Origin: Burkholderiaceae bacterium
Lineage (GTDB): Bacteria; Pseudomonadota; Gammaproteobacteria; Burkholderiales; Burkholderiaceae
Reading direction: 5' to 3'
NCBI GenBank assembly: GCA_017998575.1
Contig: JAGOCV010000274.1
Span: forward strand, 1 to 5,463
DNA: 5,463 bases
Made by a program: the position numbers and the translations under genes. Shown here one piece after another: positions 1 through 5,463 of this stretch. How positions within the stretch are numbered: position 1 is the stretch's first letter; each line of letters starts with the position of its first letter. The notes under the pieces are model-generated. The model did no database searches. It saw only the letters and a program-made list of their open reading frames with translations, and had not been told where the DNA came from.

Positions 1-468
1 GACCTGATCGGCCACGCCCTGCCCGCCTGCCCCAGCGCCTTCGACTACAAGCTGGTGGCCGACAACCACTCGATGTACAACACACCGCCCACGTGGGCGA
101 TCTACATCGCCGGTCTGACGTTCCGCTGGCTGCTGGACCAGACCGAGGGTGCGGCCAGGGGCCTGGAAGCGGTCGAGCAACGCAACATCGCTAAGGCGAA
201 GCTGCTCTATGACTTCATCGATGCTTCTTCGTTCTATACCAACCGCATCGACCCCTCGTGCCGGTCCCGCATGAACATCCCGTTCCTGCTGGCCGACGAG
301 TCGCGCAACGATGACTTCCTGGCGGGCGCGCGCGAGCGTGGCCTGCTGCAGCTCAAGGGCCACAAATCGGTCGGGGGCATGCGCGCCAGTCTCTACAACG
401 CCATGCCGCTGGCCGGCGTGCAGGCGCTGGTCGCCTACATGCGCGAATTCGAGCAGTCCCGCGCCTGA
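1..468 (+). CDS. serC: Phosphoserine aminotransferase, C-terminal part (5' truncated by window)
   Basis: This is the last 155 codons of SerC, open at the window start in frame 1 and ending at TGA 466-468. SerC is a cytoplasmic PLP-dependent class V aminotransferase. It converts 3-phosphohydroxypyruvate plus glutamate to O-phosphoserine in serine synthesis and often also serves the PLP pathway. Family hallmarks are visible: SMYNTPPT at fragment residues 24-31, SRMNIPF near 89-95, and the C-terminal block [18 protein letters not shown] at about 119-136. The His and Arg in that block match residues that contact substrate phosphate in E. coli SerC. The family is usually about 360-370 residues, so roughly 210 residues, including the PLP-binding lysine, lie upstream of the window. 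A GTG at 55 could be read as a start, but the matching homologous sequence continues upstream to base 1, so it is internal. pheA follows after 23 bases, suggesting one operon. Confidence 0.96.
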   Translation, partial: DLIGHALPACPSAFDYKLVADNHSMYNTPPTWAIYIAGLTFRWLLDQTEGAARGLEAVEQRNIAKAKLLYDFIDASSFYTNRIDPSCRSRMNIPFLLADESRNDDFLAGARERGLLQLKGHKSVGGMRASLYNAMPLAGVQALVAYMREFEQSRA

Positions 469-491
469 GGGGGAGCGGGCAGAGCACATCC

Positions 492-1601
492 ATGACACAG
501 CCACAGGACGACAACAAGGACGATTCGCTGGCGCCGCTGCGCGCGCAGATCGACGATATCGACACGCAGGTGCTCACCCTGCTCAACCGCCGGGCGCGGC
601 TGGCCGAGGAAGTGGGCGAGATCAAGAAGCGCGAGGGCACGCCCTTCTTCCGGCCCGAGCGCGTCCGCGCCCTGATTGCACGCCTGCAGCAGGCCAACGC
701 CGGACCGCTCAAGGACAAACACGTCGCCGCCATCTGGAACGAAATCGCCTCGGCCGGGCTCGACCTCGAAGCACCCGTGCGCGTCGCCTACCTCGGCCCT
801 GCGGGCACGTTCAGCGAAGAGGCCGCGCTGCAGTTCTTCGGCTCCAGCGTCGACCAGGTGCCCTGCGAGAACTTCGACGAGGTCTTCCAGGCGGCCGCTG
901 GCGGTCGCGCCGAGTTCGGCGTGGTGCCGGTTGAGAACTCCACCGAAGGCGTGGTGACGCGCTCGCTCGACCTGCTGCTGGGCTCGCCGCTGCATATCGT
1001 CGGCGAAGTCAGCCTGCTGATCCGCCACAACCTGCTGCGCAGCTCGCCCGGCCTCGACGGCATCGAGGTCGTCTGCGCCCACCCGCAGGCGCTCGCGCAG
1101 TGCCAGCACTGGTTGACGGCCCACCTGCCGCACGCCGAGCGCCGCGCCGTATCGAGCAACGCCGAGGGCGCCCGGCTCGCCGCCGGCAATCCGGCCTGGG
1201 CCGGTATCGCTGGTGCGCGCGCCGGCGCCGAATTCGGCCTGCACATGGTCGCCCCGGGCATTCAGGACATCGCGATCAACCGCACGCGCTTCGTCGTGGT
1301 TTGCCTTCCATCCGTGCTGGGCGCACCGACGGCCACCGGCCGCGACCATGTGAGCCTGGTGGTTTCGGTGCCCAATCAGCCGGGTGCCGTGCACGATCTT
1401 CTGGTGCCGCTCAAGAAACACGGTGTGTCGATGACGCGCTTCGAGTCGCGCCCCGCGCGCTCGGGGCAATGGGAGTACTACTTCTACATCGACGTCGTCG
1501 GCCATCCGAGCGAGCCACACGTGGGCGCCGCGCTGGCCGAGCTCAAGTCGCTGTGCGCCTTCTACAAGGTGCTGGGCACCTACGCGAGCGGCGAGCAATG
1601 A
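492..1601 (+). CDS. pheA: Bifunctional chorismate mutase/prephenate dehydratase (P-protein)
   Basis: The 369-residue product converts chorismate to prephenate and then to phenylpyruvate, the committed route to phenylalanine, in the cytoplasm. The AroQ-type chorismate mutase domain spans about residues 12-93, with R17, R34 and K45 aligning to E. coli R11, R28 and K39, and E56 in RPER. The prephenate dehydratase domain spans about 97-272: YLGPAGTFSE (100-109), PVENSTEG (146-153), HPQAL (197-201) and the catalytic NRTRF (263-267, Thr265). A C-terminal ACT domain (about 286-364) carries PNQPGAV (294-300) and ESRP (318-321), motifs tied to phenylalanine binding, so allosteric feedback inhibition is expected. 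Length and domain order are normal. The ATG at 492 places a full mutase helix after a short acidic tail. The ribosome binding site is weak: AGAG at 481-484, with a poorly placed GGAG at 472-475. No leader peptide or attenuator fits in the 23-base gap after serC. The stop overlaps the tyrA start. Confidence 0.97.
   Translation: MTQPQDDNKDDSLAPLRAQIDDIDTQVLTLLNRRARLAEEVGEIKKREGTPFFRPERVRALIARLQQANAGPLKDKHVAAIWNEIASAGLDLEAPVRVAYLGPAGTFSEEAALQFFGSSVDQVPCENFDEVFQAAAGGRAEFGVVPVENSTEGVVTRSLDLLLGSPLHIVGEVSLLIRHNLLRSSPGLDGIEVVCAHPQALAQCQHWLTAHLPHAERRAVSSNAEGARLAAGNPAWAGIAGARAGAEFGLHMVAPGIQDIAINRTRFVVVCLPSVLGAPTATGRDHVSLVVSVPNQPGAVHDLLVPLKKHGVSMTRFESRPARSGQWEYYFYIDVVGHPSEPHVGAALAELKSLCAFYKVLGTYASGEQ
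1598..1601 (+). promoter_or_regulatory. ATGA stop-start overlap coupling pheA and tyrA
   Basis: The tyrA ATG (1598-1600) and pheA TGA (1599-1601) share bases. Only weak GAG-type ribosome binding sequence lies upstream (1586-1588). Such overlaps usually mean translational coupling by re-initiation, which would balance the two enzymes that compete for prephenate. The coupling is inferred; the overlap is seen directly. Confidence 0.7.
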
Positions 1602-2512
1602 ACGCCGCGGCCCAGCAACCTGCCGGTACACCGATGTTCGAGCAGCTCGGGCTCATCGGCTGCGGGCTCATGGGCGGTTCGTTCGCGCTGGCGCTCAAGC
1701 GCGCCGGCCTGGTCAAGCGCGTCGTGGGCTACAGCAAGTCGCCCTCCACCACGGAGCGCGCGCGTGCCATGGGGGTCATCGACGTCGAGGCGCCTTCGGC
1801 CCTGCTCGCCGTGTCAGGCGCCGACATCGTGCTACTCGCCGTGCCTGTGGCGGCCACCGAGGCCACGCTCAAGACCATCCGCCATCTCGTCACGCCGCAG
1901 ACGCTGGTGATGGATGTCGGCTCCACCAAGCGCGACGTCGTCGATGCCGCGCGCCGCGTGCTGCGCGAGCAGATCGGCTGCTTCGTGCCCGCGCATCCGA
2001 TCGCCGGCAAGGAGCTGTCGGGCGTAGAGCACGCCGACGCCGACCTGTACGTGGGCAAGCAGGTGATCCTCACACCGCTCGAACGCACGTACACCGCCCA
2101 CATCCAGAAAGCCGCGGCCGTCTGGTCTGCGCTGGGCTGCCACGTGGCCAAGATGTCGCCCGAGGCGCACGACGCGGCCTTCGCGGCGGTCAGCCACCTG
2201 CCGCACCTGCTGGCATTCGCGCTCATGAACGGCATCACGTCGCAGCCCAGCGGCCGCGACTTTCTCTCTCTGGCCGGTCCGGGCTTCCGCGACTTCTCGC
2301 GCATTGCCGCGGCCGATCCCGAAATGTGGCGCGACGTGCTGCTGGCCAACCGCGAGGAATTGCTGGAGCAGTCCAAGCTGTTCCAGCGCGCCCTCAAGGC
2401 GCTCGAAGCCACCGTCGAGGCCGGCAATGCACAGGCCCTGGAACTGCTGATCGAGCAGGCCAGCGAGGCACGCGCCAACTGGCGCATGACTTCGCACAAG
2501 CCCGCACACTGA
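1598..2512 (+). CDS. tyrA: Prephenate/arogenate dehydrogenase (TyrA family)
   Basis: The 304-residue product oxidatively decarboxylates prephenate (or arogenate) on the way to tyrosine. An N-terminal Rossmann domain starts with [18 protein letters not shown] (dinucleotide motif at residues 21-26). It continues with VPVAATE (82-88), DVGSTK (106-111) and HPIAGKE (133-139, whose His matches the catalytic His of Aquifex TyrA). The helical domain has [11 protein letters not shown] (199-209) and GFRDFSRIA (229-237), whose Arg235 matches the substrate-binding Arg. No ACT domain follows, as expected for this compact class. The residues after strand two are GYSKS, without the acidic residue typical of strict NAD users, so NADP or mixed use is possible (inference). 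I chose ATG 1598 because it forms a 4-base ATGA overlap with the pheA stop. ATG 1634 (Met13) is a real alternative, because homologues often begin just before the Rossmann strand. Neither has a strong ribosome binding site. The open frame extends back to 1100, but only as a shadow of pheA. Confidence 0.95.
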   Translation: MNAAAQQPAGTPMFEQLGLIGCGLMGGSFALALKRAGLVKRVVGYSKSPSTTERARAMGVIDVEAPSALLAVSGADIVLLAVPVAATEATLKTIRHLVTPQTLVMDVGSTKRDVVDAARRVLREQIGCFVPAHPIAGKELSGVEHADADLYVGKQVILTPLERTYTAHIQKAAAVWSALGCHVAKMSPEAHDAAFAAVSHLPHLLAFALMNGITSQPSGRDFLSLAGPGFRDFSRIAAADPEMWRDVLLANREELLEQSKLFQRALKALEATVEAGNAQALELLIEQASEARANWRMTSHKPAH

Positions 2513-2529
2513 GCGGCCCGACAGGCCGC
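2513..2529 (+). repeat. Short GC inverted repeat between tyrA and aroA-cmk
   Basis: GCGGCC (2513-2518) and GGCCGC (2524-2529) form a perfect 6-base-pair stem with loop CGACA. It starts directly after the tyrA stop and ends 8 bases before the aroA ATG. No T-tract follows, so it is not a standard intrinsic terminator on the + strand. It covers the zone where the aroA ribosome binding site should lie; the only AGG (2523-2525) is mostly inside the stem. It could modulate aroA translation or be chance in GC-rich DNA. Confidence 0.45.
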
Positions 2530-2537
2530 CCGCATCC

Positions 2538-4550
2538 ATGTACTCCACCGAATTCCTCGACGTGCCGCCGCTGGCGGGCGCGCAGGGCACGGTCACCCTG
2601 CCCGGCTCCAAGAGCATTTCCAACCGCGTGCTGCTGCTGGCTGCCCTGGCCGAGGGCACGACCGAACTGCTCGACCTGCTCGACTCCGACGACACGCGCG
2701 TGATGCTCGATGCGCTGCGCGCGCTGGGTTGTGGCGTGGAGCAGGCCGACGACTGCACCCGCATCACCGGCCTGGGCGGACACCCGCCCGCACCGCGCGC
2801 CGACGGCCAGCCGCACGACCTGTTCCTCGGCAATGCGGGCACGGCCATGCGCCCGCTCACAGCCGCACTCGCCGTGCTGGGCAGCGACGTGACGCTGCGC
2901 GGCGTGCCGCGCATGCACGAGCGCCCGATCGGCGATCTGGTCGATGCGCTGCGCCAGTTGGGCTGCGACATCGACTACCTGGGCCAGGACGGCTTTCCGC
3001 CGCTGCGCCTGCGGCCTGCAGCCGCGTTGCGGCTCGATGCGCCCATCCGGGTGCGCGGCGACGTATCGAGCCAGTTCCTCACCGCCCTGCTGCTGGCGCT
3101 GCCGCTGGCGGCGCGGCAGGACATCGTCATCGAGGTGGTGGGTGAACTGATCTCCAGGCCCTACATCGGCATCACACTCGACCTGCTGGCGCGCTTTGGC
3201 ATCGAGGTGCGCCGCGAAGGCTGGCAACGTTTCACGATCGCGGCTGGCAGCCGCTATCGCTCGCCCGGCCGACTGCACGTGGAAGCCGACGCCTCGTCGG
3301 CCAGCTACTTCATCGCGTTGGGCGCCATTGCCGAGGGCGACGGCATCCGCATCGAAGGCGTGGGCGAAGCATCCATCCAGGGCGACATCCGCTTCGTCGA
3401 TGCCGCCCGGGCCATGGGAGCCCGGATCGAGGGCGGCCCCAACTGGCTGCAGGTCAGCCGTGGCGAATGGCCACTGGGCGCCATCGATCTCGACTGCAAC
3501 CACATCCCCGACGCCGCCATGACGCTGGGCGTGATGGCACTCTACGCACGGGGTACGACGGTGCTGCGCAACATCGCGAGCTGGCGCGTGAAGGAAACCG
3601 ACCGCATCGCCGCCATGGCGACGGAGCTGCGCAAGCTCGGGGCAACGGTCGAGGAAGGTGCCGATTTCATCCGCATCACGCCACCAGCGAGCCCGGTAGA
3701 TTGGCATGCGGCCAGCATCCACACCTACGACGATCACCGCGTTGCCATGTGCTTCTCGCTCGCAGCCTTCAACCCTGCCGGGCTGCCGGTGCGCATCGAA
3801 GACCCGAAGTGCGTGGGCAAGACCTTTCCCGACTACTTCGAAACCCTCTTTGCAGTGGCCCATGCGCCCATCGGACAGGTTCCCGTGCTCTGCATCGACG
3901 GCCCCACGGCATCGGGCAAGGGCACGGTGGCGGCCCTGGTGGCGCGCCGCCTGGGTTACCACTTCCTGGACTCAGGCGCCCTGTATCGCGTCACCGGGCT
4001 GGCCGCCAGCCGCGCAGGCCTGTCCCCCGAACCGCAGCATGAATCTTCGATTGCCGCGCTCGCCCGCCAGTTGCCGATCCACTTCGAGGATGGCCGGATC
4101 GTGCTGGACGGCGAGGACGTGACCGATCTCATCCGAACCGAATCTGCCGGAATGGCGGCTTCCCGCGTGTCGGCCTTGCCGGCCGTCCGCGAGGCGCTGG
4201 TGGAACTGCAGCACGGTTTTCGCCGCCTACCGGGCCTGGTCGCCGACGGGCGCGACATGGGCACGGTCATCTTCCCGCAGGCCACGCTCAAGGTGTTCCT
4301 GACAGCGAGCGCGGCGCGACGTGCGGAACGCCGGCATAAGCAATTGATTTCAAAGGGTTTTTCGGCTAACATCGACGACTTGCGCGCGGATCTCGAAGCG
4401 CGCGACCTGCGGGACTCGTCCCGCGCCGTCGCGCCGCTCAAGCCCGCGCCAGATGCCCGGCTGCTCGACAACTCCGATCTGTCCATCGACGAATGCGTGG
4501 ATCAGGTGCTGTCATGGTGGCAAGGCATGCGGCCATTCGGGCAATCCTGA
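2538..4550 (+). CDS. aroA-cmk: Bifunctional EPSP synthase/cytidylate kinase fusion
   Basis: One uninterrupted 670-codon frame encodes two complete enzymes. Residues 1 to about 437 are EPSP synthase, which joins shikimate-3-phosphate and PEP to give EPSP, the step before chorismate synthase. Visible motifs are PGSKSISNR (22-30), [11 protein letters not shown] (97-107), [11 protein letters not shown] (129-139), HIPDAAMTL (322-330, catalytic Asp325), RVKETDR (350-356), YDDHR (397-401) and KTFPDYFE (428-435). The [10 protein letters not shown] form is the class I (glyphosate-sensitive) type. After a linker of about ten residues, residues 448-670 are cytidylate kinase (CMP/dCMP to diphosphates): P-loop GPTASGKGT (455-463), LDSGALYR (477-484), [10 protein letters not shown] (525-534), [11 protein letters not shown] (570-580) and [13 protein letters not shown] (622-634). 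Both halves match the length of the separate enzymes and keep their key residues. The fusion is a recognised arrangement in some betaproteobacteria. The ATG at 2538 lacks a clear ribosome binding site. No in-frame start near the junction has one either, so separate Cmk translation looks unlikely. Confidence 0.96.
   Translation: MYSTEFLDVPPLAGAQGTVTLPGSKSISNRVLLLAALAEGTTELLDLLDSDDTRVMLDALRALGCGVEQADDCTRITGLGGHPPAPRADGQPHDLFLGNAGTAMRPLTAALAVLGSDVTLRGVPRMHERPIGDLVDALRQLGCDIDYLGQDGFPPLRLRPAAALRLDAPIRVRGDVSSQFLTALLLALPLAARQDIVIEVVGELISRPYIGITLDLLARFGIEVRREGWQRFTIAAGSRYRSPGRLHVEADASSASYFIALGAIAEGDGIRIEGVGEASIQGDIRFVDAARAMGARIEGGPNWLQVSRGEWPLGAIDLDCNHIPDAAMTLGVMALYARGTTVLRNIASWRVKETDRIAAMATELRKLGATVEEGADFIRITPPASPVDWHAASIHTYDDHRVAMCFSLAAFNPAGLPVRIEDPKCVGKTFPDYFETLFAVAHAPIGQVPVLCIDGPTASGKGTVAALVARRLGYHFLDSGALYRVTGLAASRAGLSPEPQHESSIAALARQLPIHFEDGRIVLDGEDVTDLIRTESAGMAASRVSALPAVREALVELQHGFRRLPGLVADGRDMGTVIFPQATLKVFLTASAARRAERRHKQLISKGFSANIDDLRADLEARDLRDSSRAVAPLKPAPDARLLDNSDLSIDECVDQVLSWWQGMRPFGQS
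4344..4372 (+). promoter_or_regulatory. Candidate sigma-70 promoter for rpsA inside the Cmk coding region
   Basis: TTGATT (4344-4349) and TAACAT (4367-4372) each match 4 of 6 consensus bases and are separated by exactly 17 bases. They lie in a local AT-rich island in otherwise GC-rich coding sequence. The codons here (TTG, ATT, TCA, GGT, TTT, GCT for residues 603-610) differ from the gene's usual G/C-ending choices, although the protein motif KGFSxN is conserved in Cmk. That suggests the DNA is also constrained as a promoter. The predicted transcript start near 4379 would give rpsA a leader of roughly 335-340 bases. Assignment is from pattern only. Confidence 0.55.
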
Positions 4551-4566
4551 ACGGCAGCCAACCGGT

Positions 4567-4608
4567 CCATCCGGCTCCACTCGCGCTGCATGCGCACTGG
4601 CCGGATGG
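4567..4608 (+). repeat. rpsA leader inverted repeat 1 (9 bp stem)
   Basis: CCATCCGGC (4567-4575) is perfectly complementary to GCCGGATGG (4600-4608). The 24-base interior contains a smaller stem, GCGC (4583-4586) with GCGC (4592-4595), around loop TGCAT. No T-tract follows, so it is not a terminator. It is the longest exact stem in the leader. Confidence 0.6.
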
Positions 4609-4623
4609 TGTGCAACCCCAACC

Positions 4624-4636
4624 GCGGATCTTCCGC
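4624..4636 (+). repeat. rpsA leader inverted repeat 2 (5 bp stem)
   Basis: GCGGA (4624-4628) pairs with TCCGC (4632-4636) around a three-base TCT loop. It is short and could occur by chance; its place between two longer stems is what makes it notable. Confidence 0.4.
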
Positions 4637-4665
4637 AAACCAACCGCCGTCCCCAGCCTTAAAAA

Positions 4666-4685
4666 CGTCAGCAATGGTGCTGACG
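4666..4685 (+). repeat. rpsA leader inverted repeat 3 (8 bp stem, A-rich flanks)
   Basis: CGTCAGCA (4666-4673) pairs perfectly with TGCTGACG (4678-4685) around loop ATGG. It is flanked by AAAAA on the left and GAAAA on the right and ends 30 bases before the rpsA start. On the + strand it looks like a leader hairpin. Read on the minus strand, the same stem is followed by TTTTT, the form of an intrinsic terminator, though no minus-strand gene is present to need one. Confidence 0.65.
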
Positions 4686-4705
4686 GAAAACTGCGTGGAC
4701 CGGAT

Positions 4706-4709
4706 AGGA
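4706..4709 (+). promoter_or_regulatory. rpsA ribosome binding site
   Basis: AGGA at 4706-4709, within GGATAGGAA, sits six bases before ATG 4716. It is the clearest ribosome binding site in the window, in keeping with a highly expressed gene. It supports ATG 4716 over the in-frame ATG at 4674, which has no such site and lies in a hairpin loop. Confidence 0.8.
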
Positions 4710-4715
4710 AACTCA

Positions 4716-5463
4716 ATGTCTGAATCTTTTGCCGCCCTGTTCGAGGAATCGCTGCAACGCTCTGAAATGCGTGCCGGCGAGGTCATCACCGCCGAAGTCG
4801 TGCGCGTCGAACACAACCACGTGGTCGTCAATGCGGGCCTCAAGTCCGAAGCCTACGTGCCCATCGACGAATTCAAGAACGACAAGGGCGAGATCGAAGT
4901 CCAGGCCGGCGACTTCGTCTCCGTGGCCATCGGCTCGGTCGAAAACGGCTATGGCGACACCATCCTCTCGCGCGACACCGCCAAGCGCCTGGCTTCGTGG
5001 CTCGCGCTCGAGAAGGCCCTGGAATCCGGCGAATTCGTCACCGGCACCACCAGCGGCAAGGTCAAGGGCGGCCTGACCGTGCTGGTCAACGGCATCCGCG
5101 CGTTCCTGCCGGGCTCGCTGATCGACACGCGTCCCATCAAGGACCTGACCCCGTTCGAGAACAAGACCCTCGAATTCAAGGTCATCAAGCTCGACCGCAA
5201 GCGCAACAACGTGGTGCTGTCGCGCCGCGCCGTGGTGGAAGCCTCCATGGGCGAAGAGCGCGCCAAGCTGATGGAAACGCTCAAGGAAGGCGCGATCGTG
5301 CGCGGCGTGGTCAAGAACATCACCGAATACGGTGCGTTCGTCGACCTCGGCGGCATCGACGGCCTGCTGCACATCACCGACATGGCCTGGCGCCGTGTCC
5401 GCCACCCGAGCGAAGTCGTTCAGGCCGGCCAGGAAATCACCGCCAAGATCCTCAAGTTCGACA
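4716..5463 (+). CDS. rpsA: 30S ribosomal protein S1, N-terminal part (3' truncated by window)
   Basis: The first 249 codons of S1 are present with no stop; the window ends one base into the next codon. S1 is the large mRNA-binding protein of the 30S subunit, which helps unfold and dock mRNA for initiation. The start [13 protein letters not shown] matches the usual S1 N-terminus, the segment that docks on protein S2. Three S1 (OB-fold) domains follow. Domain 1 is at about 21-87 and domain 2 at about 106-171 ([16 protein letters not shown] at 119-134); these are the divergent ribosome-binding pair. Domain 3 runs from about 192 to the window end and carries the classic [25 protein letters not shown] (from 201). 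Full-length proteobacterial S1 is about 560 residues with six domains, so a little under half is seen. Placement after cmk is the conserved arrangement. Expression is probably driven both by read-through and by a promoter inside cmk, with possible autoregulation at the leader. Confidence 0.97.
   Translation, partial: MSESFAALFEESLQRSEMRAGEVITAEVVRVEHNHVVVNAGLKSEAYVPIDEFKNDKGEIEVQAGDFVSVAIGSVENGYGDTILSRDTAKRLASWLALEKALESGEFVTGTTSGKVKGGLTVLVNGIRAFLPGSLIDTRPIKDLTPFENKTLEFKVIKLDRKRNNVVLSRRAVVEASMGEERAKLMETLKEGAIVRGVVKNITEYGAFVDLGGIDGLLHITDMAWRRVRHPSEVVQAGQEITAKILKFD

Larger units (their letters stand above)
4551..4715 (+). promoter_or_regulatory. aroA-cmk/rpsA intergenic region, structured rpsA leader
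   Basis: This 165-base gap contains no credible gene; the short open frames crossing it show no family features. It holds three successive inverted repeats (4567-4608, 4624-4636, 4666-4685) separated by C- and A-rich single-stranded stretches, then a purine-rich ribosome binding site. In E. coli the rpsA leader also folds into successive hairpins, and free S1 protein represses its own translation there. A similar autogenous control is a reasonable inference, but no sequence homology to that leader is claimed. I see no convincing terminator for aroA-cmk on the + strand, so read-through into rpsA is likely. Confidence 0.6.

Noticed and set aside
469..491. A phenylalanine attenuator or leader peptide before pheA
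   Set aside because: The gap is only 23 bases, with no run of Phe codons and no terminator hairpin.
1100..1597. Extending the tyrA frame upstream to a start at 1100
   Set aside because: The region encodes the pheA dehydratase and ACT domains in another frame; the extra translation is Arg/Ala-rich noise and TyrA proteins begin near the Rossmann motif.
435..1631. A 398-codon open frame on the minus strand opposite pheA
   Set aside because: It is the complement of a confident pheA, with low-information composition and no family features, so I treat it as a GC shadow.
3855..3890. A separate cmk start codon at the domain junction (GTG at 3855 or 3885; ATG at 3862)
   Set aside because: The GTG codons have no ribosome binding site, the ATG is out of frame, and there is no stop codon between the domains.
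2394..3962. A 522-codon open frame on the minus strand opposite aroA-cmk
   Set aside because: It lies wholly antisense to a clearly conserved gene, its product is rich in His/Arg/Ala/Gln with no recognisable motif, and long antisense frames are expected in GC-rich coding DNA.
4631..4665. A second rpsA promoter with TTCCGC and TTAAAA
   Set aside because: The spacing is about 22 bases and the upstream hexamer is poor; the pair at 4344-4372 is much better.
4666..4690. Intrinsic terminator for aroA-cmk on the + strand
   Set aside because: The stem is followed by GAAAA rather than a T-tract and lies just 30 bases before the rpsA start.
4453..4716. Small open frames spanning the end of cmk and the intergenic gap, on both strands
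   Set aside because: They overlap the Cmk C-terminus or the rpsA leader, show no ribosome binding site or protein motif, and look like chance frames.
4713..5405. A 230-codon minus-strand open frame opposite rpsA
   Set aside because: It mirrors the strongly conserved rpsA frame; its His/Asp/Gly-rich product has no motif.

Overview
The window is a compact, GC-rich stretch of core bacterial chromosome with all genes on the + strand: the 3' end of serC, then pheA, tyrA, a fused aroA-cmk gene, and the 5' part of rpsA. The gene order, protein sequences, composition and AroA-Cmk fusion point to a betaproteobacterium of the order Burkholderiales, most likely Comamonadaceae or a close relative. That placement is inferred from family knowledge, not from a search.

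Layout: 1-468 encodes the last 155 residues of phosphoserine aminotransferase. After 23 bases comes pheA (492-1601, chorismate mutase/prephenate dehydratase with an ACT domain). Its stop codon overlaps the tyrA start (1598-2512, prephenate/arogenate dehydrogenase) in an ATGA junction. A 25-base gap holding a small all-GC inverted repeat leads to one 670-codon reading frame (2538-4550) that joins a complete EPSP synthase to a complete cytidylate kinase. The only longer gap (4551-4715, 165 bases) has no credible gene but contains three successive inverted repeats, then a good ribosome binding site and rpsA (4716 onward, cut by the window end after three S1 domains).

How the genes work together: aroA supplies EPSP, which leads to chorismate. 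PheA and TyrA are the two branches from chorismate to phenylalanine and tyrosine, and SerC makes phosphoserine and can act in pyridoxal phosphate synthesis. Cmk and ribosomal protein S1 are essential functions for nucleotide supply and translation, and their adjacency (cmk-rpsA) is conserved widely in Proteobacteria. Tight spacing suggests cotranscription of serC through cmk. rpsA probably also has its own promoter: a 17-base-spaced promoter-like pair lies inside the Cmk coding region, where codon choice turns AT-rich.

No mobile element, CRISPR array, tRNA, rRNA, defence gene or unknown protein family is visible. The points worth a second look are the embedded promoter candidate, the structured rpsA leader, the hairpin before aroA, and the fusion itself. 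I see no previously undescribed system here.
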